Positions 14,142 to 20,959 of a stretch of DNA of 27,656 nucleotides are shown here, one piece after another. The number at the start of each line of letters is the position of its first letter. Position 1 is the first letter of the stretch. The notes under the pieces are model-generated. The model did no database searches, had not been told where the DNA came from, and saw only the letters and a list, made by a program, of their open reading frames with translations. Source of the DNA: a virus; IMG/VR virus record IMGVR_UViG_3300040809_001540, positions 1 through 27,656 of that record; one strand, written 5' to 3'. The position numbers and the translations under genes are program-made.

Positions 14142-15687
14142 TTGGAGTCCTGATTAATTCACGCTGTTTTGAAGTATGAATTATATTATCCATGATATCA
14201 TTTCTAACCAGCAATAATTGTGTATCTTCAGGCTGTTTATTATCGAAGGTAATAGTTTGGTTGTTAAATCTTGTGCCTTTGTTATCAAAAGTTGTGGTTG
14301 CAGAGTCAAAAGACACAAACTCCTTCATTCCAAAAGTTGTTTTTTTACGCTTGAAAAGTATGTTTTTTCCGTCAGCAGGGGCGTTGTTAAATGTTAGGAC
14401 AGTGTTTGTTGCATTCCATTTCAGATCAGCGGTGTAAACCGTGCCATCAGCAGTATATGACGTTCTATCAGCTCTGATGTCTATATACAGTTCTGATGTT
14501 GGTGTTTCTGTGATACTATACTGAGATGCATCCAATCCTACGCCGTCAATAGTAACCAGCACTGATTTAGAGTTGGTAACCCGTTGAGTTAACACAAAAT
14601 CTTTGGTTGATCCGTCTCCGGTAGCAGTCTGTGATATCCTGTTTTCATCTATGGTAGTTCCATTGTGTTTGGTCACATAAAATCTATCAATGACCACAGG
14701 AACTTTTTTTAAATCAAATGTGGTCTCGTTTTTAATTTTAAACAGTACCTTGTCGGCCTCTCCTGGTTTTACATACTTCAGTGGCAAAACTAATCTGAAC
14801 CCAGGGGCAATGTTATCACCTTGTGGAGATTTCATCCAATGCGGCAAATATTCGTATGATTGAACTGTTAGACCGTTTGTCAGATCTTCTCGCATATTGT
14901 TGATGCTGTTGACATAGACCTGTTCTATAGTGCCACTTGCCCTTATAGGTGAACTCGCAAGAATCTTAGTGGATGAAGCGTAGTAAGTGAAACTGATGTT
15001 GTTTAAATTTTGTGTCCTAAAAATTATTTCATTAGGTGATTTTGCATAGGGATCTATGAGTTCTGCATACACAATTTCGTAAATGGTATTACCTTTTGGA
15101 TCTTTTGCTTTTGCAGATTTTATTTCTCCTAGTTGTAGAGTTGCATTGTAAAAATTCTCATTCATATAACTGTAAATGGTTGTTAGATCTGGAGAAGTGA
15201 TGCCTGGCAGTATCAACACCGCTAGGTCGTCAGTTCTAAAATTCAACGCACCTTTTCGATATATAGATTCATCTGGAAATAGATCCGGATCTGCGATAAA
15301 ATCCTTGATGCTGACTCTGGTTGCTTTTGTTGGTCTGAGTTTGGCATATAGATTAGCAATTTCGCCTTTGGTTGTTTGAGTTTCTGTTATAGAAAATTCT
15401 TGCTGATCTTTGACAACACCGTTCTTGTTTTTTGCCTCAACAGTGAAATGAAATTTTCTATCGATGGTTGTTGTACCTGCGTCAACGGTTGTCACACCCT
15501 CATCAAGGTCAAAAATCATTGGATCGGTTCTTCCGTAAATTTCTCCTGATGGATCCACTGATAATCCCTGAGGCAACCGTCCTTTGACCAGTCTATACTC
15601 CAAAGATTTGCCAGTTGATGATACCGCCGACACTTTGAATAGGCTGTCCTTGTTCGTTGAAATAGAACCAAGATGAATAGTTGCCAT
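14137..15687 (-). CDS. Structural protein with He_PIG-type Ig-like domain
   Basis: 516 aa. The N-terminal 90 residues contain the He_PIG signature: LEYRLVKGRLPQGLSVDPSG followed by EIYGRTDP, the pattern YxxxxGxLPxGLxxxxxGxIxG of putative Ig folds. The remainder is beta-rich with further sandwich-like segments (FVLTQRVTNSKSVLVTIDGV near 370) and ends with Thr/Phe repeats (FDSATTTFDNKGTRFNNQT). No enzyme motif is seen. It overlaps the 365-aa gene by one base, and both are similar in type, so they probably form parts of the same baseplate, fibre or neck structure. Ig-like domains on phage virions are thought to bind carbohydrate or stabilise the particle. Confidence 0.8.
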   Translation of the reverse strand: MATIHLGSISTNKDSLFKVSAVSSTGKSLEYRLVKGRLPQGLSVDPSGEIYGRTDPMIFDLDEGVTTVDAGTTTIDRKFHFTVEAKNKNGVVKDQQEFSITETQTTKGEIANLYAKLRPTKATRVSIKDFIADPDLFPDESIYRKGALNFRTDDLAVLILPGITSPDLTTIYSYMNENFYNATLQLGEIKSAKAKDPKGNTIYEIVYAELIDPYAKSPNEIIFRTQNLNNISFTYYASSTKILASSPIRASGTIEQVYVNSINNMREDLTNGLTVQSYEYLPHWMKSPQGDNIAPGFRLVLPLKYVKPGEADKVLFKIKNETTFDLKKVPVVIDRFYVTKHNGTTIDENRISQTATGDGSTKDFVLTQRVTNSKSVLVTIDGVGLDASQYSITETPTSELYIDIRADRTSYTADGTVYTADLKWNATNTVLTFNNAPADGKNILFKRKKTTFGMKEFVSFDSATTTFDNKGTRFNNQTITFDNKQPEDTQLLLVRNDIMDNIIHTSKQRELIRTPI

Positions 15688-16784
15688 TATATTTCCATCT
15701 CCCTTACATCAGTGGTCCAGGATATGTCGTTGTAACTTTCTCCCAACACAGTGATGCTGTAATTCCTGCTGTATGCACTGTCTATGAATAGACTTGACGA
15801 TTTAGTTGCTGTCACTGTAAAAGTATATGCAGTTTCAACTGCTTGGCTGTAAGCAATGGTACCGTAGATCTCACCTGTCGTTGAATTGATGGACATTCCT
15901 GGTGGCAATGATCCACTAGTGATTGCGTATGACACAGTGGTATCACCGGAATATTCTAAATAATCACCTGGATCTATGGCATCAATGTGTATGATCTGAT
16001 AGTTTTGATGTCTGTATTGGCCTAACGATCCTGCAGGTTGTACAAAATACAGTGCTCTGACTTCATCCGAATCGGCAAACACAGTATCTGAATCTGCTGT
16101 TACATCAGTGGTGTCACCGCGTGGTAAAGATGCCAGTGCTTCAACAAATATTTTAAACTTCCTATCTGCGTGGCTGATACCATCTGAAACTCTCACTGTG
16201 AATTCATAAAATTTATCTATGGCACCACTTCTAGTTGCTTGGTCATAAACCACAGTGTCGTATGGTTGTCCGTCGTGGCCGATTTGAGACGAATCAAAAT
16301 CTTGTTGTTGTACTGGCAAGGTCACGCCTGAAATAAATCCAGTGTTCTCATCTATGGTCATGGCCGGAGGAAGTATGCCGTCTATGATTTTATAAGATTT
16401 TATATCTGAATCAGAATCAGAAGCAAGTAACTGATAAGAAAAATAATCACCATCCCTGGCTGTGCCTATCTGTCCTTCTGCTGTCGTCCAGGTAGGAGCA
16501 TCCGAACCTTCAACTATAATTTTAAATGTTCTATCAGCAACATCGGATGTATCTGAGGCCCTGACCACAAATTGATACTCAGTCCTTTTTGCCACTTCTA
16601 AAGGAAATCCGCTGATCACTCCACCTGTAGATAGAATCAAACCTTTGGGCAATGATCCAGCTATCACACTGAACGAAAGAGAATCGCCGTCACCGTCGGA
16701 AGCACTCAGACTTCTGGTGTATGCAACACGTTCGTCCACTGTGTCTAAAAGACCAGCCGATGTGTGCCATTTTGGTGTTGCCAT
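15687..16784 (-). CDS. Structural protein with three He_PIG-type Ig-like repeats
   Basis: 365 aa with three copies of the He_PIG pattern: SFSVIAGSLPKGLILSTGGV (about 37-56), SYKIIDGILPPAMTIDENTG (about 130-150) and SYAITSGSLPPGMSINSTTG (about 285-305), each followed by an ISG/IYG turn and a strand typical of cadherin-like sandwiches (YQFVVRASD, YEFTVRVSDG, YTFTVTATKS). It is rich in Asp, Ser and Thr, consistent with calcium-stabilised extracellular domains. Its ribosome-binding site AAGGAG lies within the last codons of the 34-aa Cys-rich gene. Part of a virion appendage; likely partner of the 516-aa protein. Confidence 0.85.
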   Translation of the reverse strand: MATPKWHTSAGLLDTVDERVAYTRSLSASDGDGDSLSFSVIAGSLPKGLILSTGGVISGFPLEVAKRTEYQFVVRASDTSDVADRTFKIIVEGSDAPTWTTAEGQIGTARDGDYFSYQLLASDSDSDIKSYKIIDGILPPAMTIDENTGFISGVTLPVQQQDFDSSQIGHDGQPYDTVVYDQATRSGAIDKFYEFTVRVSDGISHADRKFKIFVEALASLPRGDTTDVTADSDTVFADSDEVRALYFVQPAGSLGQYRHQNYQIIHIDAIDPGDYLEYSGDTTVSYAITSGSLPPGMSINSTTGEIYGTIAYSQAVETAYTFTVTATKSSSLFIDSAYSRNYSITVLGESYNDISWTTDVREMEI

Positions 16785-16786
16785 TC

Positions 16787-16891
16787 TTACTCCTTACAGC
16801 ATTTGCAAGAGCAATCTGGACAATCTCTGCATTCTGCACAACTGCTTCCGCAGTGATGCTCGCATCCACAATCGCATTTACATTCTATCAT
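16787..16891 (-). CDS. Cys-rich mini-protein, 34 aa with 12 Cys (metallothionein-like)
   Basis: A 34-codon frame in the gap between two virion genes. Cys are at 4, 6, 8, 10, 14, 18, 21, 24, 27, 29, 31 and 32, and two His at 12-13; the rest is mostly Asp, Glu, Lys, Ser and Gly. The CKCDCGC and CSCKCC clusters look like a metal-thiolate protein. Support: a single open frame, a late-type AATAAATA octamer ending 6 bases before the ATG, and a 3' end that carries the ribosome-binding site of the next gene, leaving 2 bases between stop and next ATG. Against: no Shine-Dalgarno for itself. It could bind Zn, Cu or Fe-S precursors, serve as a disulfide-rich virion decoration, or be a modified-peptide precursor for the nearby radical SAM enzymes. 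None is proven. Confidence 0.62.
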   Translation of the reverse strand: MIECKCDCGCEHHCGSSCAECRDCPDCSCKCCKE

Positions 16892-16896
16892 ACTAA

Positions 16897-16904
16897 TATT
16901 TATT
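16897..16904 (-). promoter_or_regulatory. Late-promoter-like octamer AATAAATA
   Basis: Minus strand AATAAATA, 6 bases before the ATG of the 34-aa Cys-rich gene, placed between the hairpin at 16909-16934 and that gene. One mismatch from TATAAATA. Confidence 0.45.
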
Positions 16905-16908
16905 TGAG

Positions 16909-16934
16909 TTAGTGGGCGCCTAAACGCCCACTAA
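16909..16934. terminator. Perfect 10-bp hairpin after the 158-aa virion gene
   Basis: TTAGTGGGCG (16909-16918) pairs perfectly with CGCCCACTAA (16925-16934) around a 6-base loop. It starts 7 bases past the stop of the 158-aa gene. There is no T-tract on either strand, so it is either an atypical terminator or a 3'-end stabiliser that separates this gene from the late promoter of the Cys-rich gene. Confidence 0.55.
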
Positions 16935-16941
16935 AGTTGGA

Positions 16942-17418
16942 TTACACTGCGTCAATAGTAACGTGACTTGCTAGAACGCCATCGTCACCGCTTTCTGAAG
17001 CATTTAATTCGTAACCAGTACCAGATGTAATTACATTATTGATTGGTGCTGATCCTGTGTTGCCTGAAACATCAACATAGTGTACAGTTCTTTTGTAGAA
17101 CCTTGTGATGAACACCACTGTTGAATCATCCAAAACACCTCTAACACAGAAAGTGCCATTTTCGTCTAAATCAGAAGGTGCTGTAAGAGCTGTTCCTGAA
17201 GAGTCATAACCTTTCAATGTGTACACTGCTTCTGTCGAATCTTCTAAGTGGATCTTGAATCTGTTTGATCCTCTTTGATTAACAATATAAGCAATTGTTG
17301 ATGAAGTGGTTGAACCACCTGTTCTATAGCCTGATACAGCTATTTTACTCTGTGTTCCAATTCCACCGGCTGGATAGTTGCTACCTACGAAGTAGGATTT
17401 TGATATAGGTCTTCCCAT
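16942..17418 (-). CDS. Probable virion protein, 158 aa
   Basis: 158 aa, beta-rich and Gly/Ser/Thr-rich, starting MGRPISKSYFVGSNYPAGGI. It looks like a small decoration or fibre-associated protein, but I cannot name a family. Two Cys only. It has its own late-type octamer (17514-17521), an unusually long 95-base structured leader, a strong AAGGAG ribosome-binding site and a perfect hairpin just after its stop. Together these make it a single-gene transcript with the look of a highly expressed structural protein. Confidence 0.75.
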   Translation of the reverse strand: MGRPISKSYFVGSNYPAGGIGTQSKIAVSGYRTGGSTTSSTIAYIVNQRGSNRFKIHLEDSTEAVYTLKGYDSSGTALTAPSDLDENGTFCVRGVLDDSTVVFITRFYKRTVHYVDVSGNTGSAPINNVITSGTGYELNASESGDDGVLASHVTIDAV

Positions 17419-17513
17419 TTTTTTCTCCTTTTGTTTTGTCCAACGTGGGTTCTAGCCACTACGCGGAGGATAATACCGCATAAGCCTTGCCAAGCAAGTT
17501 CTATTAGACAGTG
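17419..17513 (-). ncRNA. Structured 5' leader with three hairpins
   Basis: Between the late octamer and the 158-aa gene the mRNA can form three separate stems: CTTGC/GCAAG with a 3-base loop, GCGG/CCGC (extendable by an A-U and a G-U pair) with a 9-base loop, and GTGG/CCAC with a 7-base loop. The layout resembles tRNA arms, but no acceptor stem can be drawn, so it is not a tRNA. A 9-codon frame (ATG 17481, MRYYPPRSG, stop at 17452) runs through it. Possibly a regulatory or stabilising leader; no known riboswitch was recognised. Confidence 0.4.
17452..17481 (-). CDS. Possible 9-codon leader peptide MRYYPPRSG
   Basis: ATG 17481 with AAGG four bases before it, nine codons, then TAG, all inside the structured leader of the 158-aa virion gene. 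The di-Tyr di-Pro core could slow ribosomes. Too short to be sure; may be chance. Confidence 0.2.
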   Translation of the reverse strand: MRYYPPRSG

Positions 17514-17521
17514 TATTTATT
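17514..17521 (-). promoter_or_regulatory. Late-promoter-like octamer AATAAATA
   Basis: Minus strand AATAAATA about 96 bases before the ATG of the 158-aa virion gene, lying between the end of the radical SAM gene and the structured leader. One mismatch from the T4 consensus. Confidence 0.5.
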
Positions 17522-17529
17522 GGTTTTTA

Positions 17530-18591
17530 CTAGTGAATTTCTGTCAGTTTATATCTCTGTCTGATGCCTTGGTTACCACACATTTCAAAACAAATTGGAT
17601 TATGGTATTTGGCATCTAATTGCCAAGATTTTTGTAGTAGTTCTACGAAATATTGATGCTGTAGAATATTTGATAAACTGTTTTTGTTAAGATCGTTCCA
17701 TTCTATTCCAAAATCTCTTTCGAATTCTGCAAAGATATCTAGTTTATCAATTGGTCTGCCAAATCCGTATTGATTTGCAAACCAACAGCACGGCCATAAT
17801 TTTTTGTTCCAACTCACAAAAATTTCCTTCTGATGTAAAATCACACAATTAATTTCTTTGTAGTCTTCCTTGGATTCTTTGATTAAATTATTCCGTTTTT
17901 GTTTGAGTGCTTTTGGTTCAAATTTTGGATTGTAGGAAGGTTGGATCATATGAGTTGATAATACCATTTTTCCGTCGACCTTTTTGTATTCATAGGCAGG
18001 ATATGGATCCGGGTTACGCATATTTTGTCTAACAACAAACGGAATATTGAGAGAGTCTGCCAGTAGGCTTGCTCTATCTATGTCTTTCTCATTGTGCTTG
18101 AACACAAGGTACTGCCATTCACACTTGCCACCTTGTGTGGCATATGCAGTCATATTCTCTATCACTTTTTTCCACTGCACATTGATTCTGTACAGATGAT
18201 TGGTCTCCTCCAATCCGTCCACGCTGAAAAACAGTTTCAACATTTCTGTCTGCGTAGATAACTCCGCCAATCTAGTAAAAGTGTCTGCCGTGTTGCAACC
18301 GGTGTTTGTATAAATCTCTACATATCCTCCGTTGTCTATGAGGAACTTGACAACAGCATATATGTTTGAGTGCATCATTGGTTCATCTACGGTACCACCC
18401 AATGTAAATGTCTTTCCTGCAATACTACTTTTTGGAAAAACACTTTTTATGTCCTCTATGGACCACTCTGTCAAATTGCCTGCGATGTTGGGATGAGTTT
18501 TGCCCTTAGAAGTCCTTGCACAACCTGGACATCTTGCATTGCATTTGTTTGTGATTTCTAAATGAACACATTTGACATCATCTATGTTCAT
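17530..18591 (-). CDS. Radical SAM protein with SPASM-like C-terminus (paralog A)
   Basis: 353 aa. The SAM-cluster motif is CNARCPGC (C17, C21, C24) in HLEITNKCNARCPGCAR; the usual GGEP is replaced by GGTVDEP. The C-terminal third holds several Cys (NCVILHQKEIF, LWPCCWF, CFEMCGNQG), as expected for a SPASM-like auxiliary cluster. It is a clear paralog of the protein at 19836-20894: both share VIENMTAYATQGGKCEWQYL followed by VF[KE]HNEKDID. It overlaps the start of the twitch-type enzyme by 4 bp (ATGA). SPASM enzymes usually modify peptides or proteins; substrate unknown. Confidence 0.88.
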   Translation of the reverse strand: MNIDDVKCVHLEITNKCNARCPGCARTSKGKTHPNIAGNLTEWSIEDIKSVFPKSSIAGKTFTLGGTVDEPMMHSNIYAVVKFLIDNGGYVEIYTNTGCNTADTFTRLAELSTQTEMLKLFFSVDGLEETNHLYRINVQWKKVIENMTAYATQGGKCEWQYLVFKHNEKDIDRASLLADSLNIPFVVRQNMRNPDPYPAYEYKKVDGKMVLSTHMIQPSYNPKFEPKALKQKRNNLIKESKEDYKEINCVILHQKEIFVSWNKKLWPCCWFANQYGFGRPIDKLDIFAEFERDFGIEWNDLNKNSLSNILQHQYFVELLQKSWQLDAKYHNPICFEMCGNQGIRQRYKLTEIH

Positions 18592-19814
18592 AACAGATAC
18601 TCCAATTCTGGATACACTGCAAAAAATTTAGTTGTCCTTGTTGCGTCAAAATATTGTATCATATGTTTGAAGTAGGTTCTATCTCTTGGACTTAATTTTC
18701 GTTGAGGTTCGCTGTTTACCCAATTGAGCCATCCTGCATCATCCAGCAAATTATTATCAATCAAACTGTTGACATCATCTTGTATTTGAGAAACTATCTC
18801 ATTCCTATATTGTAGGTCTGTGTTTGCGAAATGCAGTGGTGTTGGAGTGTCCAAAAATGTGGGATTGATCTTGATAGAGTTTTTTTTAACGAATTCGATG
18901 AATAGTGGTAAACCTTTCAGATTAAGCATCTGAATTGTTGGCTCTAGGTTAACCGTGATGTTACTGTGTTTCTTAGAAATGGATTTTAGATTAATGATCT
19001 TTTTTTCTAATACCGGCCAATTGCTTGGGTACCTAACATATTCTAATATATCTCCGGTTGCATCTAAGCTGATACCGAGAAAAACTTTTTTAAATTTTGT
19101 AAGGTATTTTTCGATCCAAGATTCTTTGATCACTGTGCCATTGGTGGTCACTGTGAGTGCTATGTGAGAACTCTTGCCAAGATCAACTATTTCTTCGATC
19201 AAACTTTGGAAACCTTTCATCACAAAAGGTTCACCGCCCACTGCACAAATTTCTTTTGTGTGATCTATATTATCAATTATGAAATGAGAAAAATCGTCAC
19301 TGTAATTGCTTTCGCTGGTAAGGTACTGTTCAACATTCCACTCGTGTGTGTATGAATTATCTTTGTCTTTTTTATTATACAATGACATATTTTTAGCAAT
19401 CTGATTGCTGAGTTGTGGTCTACACATCACACACTGCAAGTTACATTCATTGCTCATCCTTAAACTAAAGATTGGTGGGGAAGGCACAACGGTGGTAGGA
19501 TTATGGTAATAGAAATCTGTTAGTTCTTTTGACCTTGCATTTTCATACTGCCTTTGGGATGGAATGCCCTGACGTTCATTTTCTATGCAAATCCTACACA
19601 CGTCTTCAGGGACCTTCCTATCGTTAAATGATTTCCTTATCTGTTGGAAGGTTTCGCCGTTCCATACGTTTTGTATTTCGTTATCAACTATGCTGATATC
19701 TTTGGATAAAGGTTGCTGAGCATAACAACAGGCACGCATCTGACCTTGTGTAGATACAAACATTTTTACAAAGGGATGGACGCAAAAATTTTCGTATGGA
19801 TCTTTATCTTTCAT
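18588..19814 (-). CDS. Radical SAM protein with twitch-type auxiliary cysteines (copy 2)
   Basis: 408 aa. N-terminal Cys set (FCVHPFVKMFVSTQGQMRAC, directly followed by CYAQ, and later CRICIENERQG) precedes the SAM-cluster motif CNLQCVMC in SNECNLQCVMCRPQ; then AVGGEPFVMKGF supplies the GGEP. This is the same architecture as copy 1 at 7630-8790, with shared CNLxCVMC and a PSxW element. It lies between two SPASM-type paralogs, in one run of three radical SAM genes. A late-type octamer is 9 bases before the ATG. It may be a protein- or peptide-modifying enzyme; substrate unknown. Confidence 0.88.
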   Translation of the reverse strand: MKDKDPYENFCVHPFVKMFVSTQGQMRACCYAQQPLSKDISIVDNEIQNVWNGETFQQIRKSFNDRKVPEDVCRICIENERQGIPSQRQYENARSKELTDFYYHNPTTVVPSPPIFSLRMSNECNLQCVMCRPQLSNQIAKNMSLYNKKDKDNSYTHEWNVEQYLTSESNYSDDFSHFIIDNIDHTKEICAVGGEPFVMKGFQSLIEEIVDLGKSSHIALTVTTNGTVIKESWIEKYLTKFKKVFLGISLDATGDILEYVRYPSNWPVLEKKIINLKSISKKHSNITVNLEPTIQMLNLKGLPLFIEFVKKNSIKINPTFLDTPTPLHFANTDLQYRNEIVSQIQDDVNSLIDNNLLDDAGWLNWVNSEPQRKLSPRDRTYFKHMIQYFDATRTTKFFAVYPELEYLL

Positions 19815-19822
19815 TATAGTAG

Positions 19823-19830
19823 TATTTATT
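19823..19830 (-). promoter_or_regulatory. Late-promoter-like octamer AATAAATA
   Basis: Minus strand AATAAATA between the stop of paralog B and the ATG of the 408-aa radical SAM gene, 9 bases before that ATG. With the sigma-70 promoter further upstream, the cluster could be transcribed both early and late. Confidence 0.45.
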
Positions 19831-19835
19831 GAAAG

Positions 19836-20894
19836 TTAAAGGGTAGTGTATTGATAAGATTGCCTTGCACCCTTATCGCCACACTTTTTAAAACAATCAG
19901 AACTGTAAAATTTGGATCCTCTCTGCCAAGATTTTTGAAGTAGTATGGCATAATATTCGTGTGCCATTATTTCTTCCAGTGTGTGTAAATGCAGGCTGTT
20001 CCACCCATCGCCATATTCTATGTCAACTTCTTTGAGATGATGATCAGCGTCGAAAAAATAATCACTGGCGAACCAGCAACAAGGAAACACTCGGCCACTC
20101 CAATCAACAAATATTTCTTTTTCGTGGAACATCTTGCAACGTATAGATTTTGCTTTGTCTTGTTCGCTTATCTCAAAGTTTTCTTTCCAATTGGCCACCT
20201 TGTCTGTGTCTGGATGCTCGAGAGATTTGTTTTTGGTCGGATTCACAGTGAATGTTTCTTCAACTATTTTGCCATCAATTTTTTTCTTTGCCACAGCGGT
20301 CCAGGGAGCAATGTTTCTCACATTTTGTCTCAGTACAAACGGAACGCCAAGAGAATCTGCTATATTTTTTGCGTCGTCTATGTCTTTCTCATTGTGTTCG
20401 AACACGAGATATTGCCATTCGCACTTGCCTCCTTGGGTTGCGTAGGCAGTCATGTTTTCAATCACTTTATGCCAATCTACGTTGACCCTGTACAGATGAT
20501 TTGTGTCCTCAAGCCCATCAACAGAAAATTTGACATCCAATCTGCCTGTTTGCTTTGACCATTTACCAAATGTTTCAAACACTTCTTTGGTATTTGCTCC
20601 TGTGTTGGTGAATATTTCTATGTAGCCGTTGCACTTAAGAATATAGTCCACGATGTCTACTATGTGTGTGTTCATAAAAGGTTCGTCTACTACTCCACCA
20701 AATGTAAAAAGTTTATTGTCTATGAATTTGGGATCGAAAAATTTTTGGAAGTCGTTCAGACTCCATTGCATCATATGAGGTTTTAACAGTGGATGGGTAT
20801 CTCCATCGAGGGTCCTTGCACATCCAGGACACCTAGAATTACACTTGTTGGTAATCTCGAGATGTATGTTCTGTAACAGTGTTGGATGAAGCAT
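19836..20894 (-). CDS. Radical SAM protein with SPASM-like C-terminus (paralog B)
   Basis: 352 aa from ATG 20894; a TTG two codons upstream is possible but less likely. SAM-cluster motif CNSRCPGC (C18, C22, C25); GGVVDEP in the GGEP place; C-terminal Cys in RCKMFHEKEIFVDWSGR, FPCCWF and CFKKCGDKG. It matches paralog A over nearly its whole length, with long identical stretches in the middle, so the two arose by duplication, but the DNA has diverged. It is driven by a near-perfect sigma-70 promoter (20903-20931) whose predicted start is at the ATG. First gene of the three-gene radical SAM run and divergent from the nitroreductase-like gene. Confidence 0.88.
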   Translation of the reverse strand: MLHPTLLQNIHLEITNKCNSRCPGCARTLDGDTHPLLKPHMMQWSLNDFQKFFDPKFIDNKLFTFGGVVDEPFMNTHIVDIVDYILKCNGYIEIFTNTGANTKEVFETFGKWSKQTGRLDVKFSVDGLEDTNHLYRVNVDWHKVIENMTAYATQGGKCEWQYLVFEHNEKDIDDAKNIADSLGVPFVLRQNVRNIAPWTAVAKKKIDGKIVEETFTVNPTKNKSLEHPDTDKVANWKENFEISEQDKAKSIRCKMFHEKEIFVDWSGRVFPCCWFASDYFFDADHHLKEVDIEYGDGWNSLHLHTLEEIMAHEYYAILLQKSWQRGSKFYSSDCFKKCGDKGARQSYQYTTL

Positions 20895-20902
20895 TTTCAA
20901 TA

Positions 20903-20931
20903 ATTATACCTAAATTTCACTTGATTGTCAA
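20903..20931 (-). promoter_or_regulatory. Consensus sigma-70 promoter for radical SAM paralog B
   Basis: Minus strand TTGACA (20926-20931) and TATAAT (20903-20908) with the ideal 17-bp spacer; both hexamers perfect. ATG 20894 begins 9 bases after the -10 box, leaving a leader of 0-3 bases. Confidence 0.75.
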
Positions 20932-20949
20932 TTGCTGATAGTGTAGAAT
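20921..20949 (+). promoter_or_regulatory. Sigma-70-like promoter for the nitroreductase-like gene
   Basis: Plus strand TTGATT (20921-20926) and TAGAAT (20944-20949) with a 17-bp spacer, overlapping the minus-strand -35 box. ATG 20960 is 11 bases downstream of the -10 box. Confidence 0.45.
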
Positions 20950-20959
20950 AATTATTGAT

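Larger units (their letters stand above)
20897..20958. repeat. 11-bp inverted repeat across a divergent promoter region
   Basis: TCAATAATTAT (20897-20907) and its exact reverse complement ATAATTATTGA (20948-20958) are 40 bp apart. Each arm lies just upstream of one of two divergent start codons (20894 minus, 20960 plus), overlapping the predicted -10 or start region. It looks like paired operators for a shared regulator. Confidence 0.5.

Noticed and set aside
17419-17513. Possible tRNA gene
   Set aside because: Three arm-like hairpins exist, but no acceptor stem pairs across the ends, and the T-loop-like sequence (CTAGAAC) does not match the conserved TTCRANY pattern.
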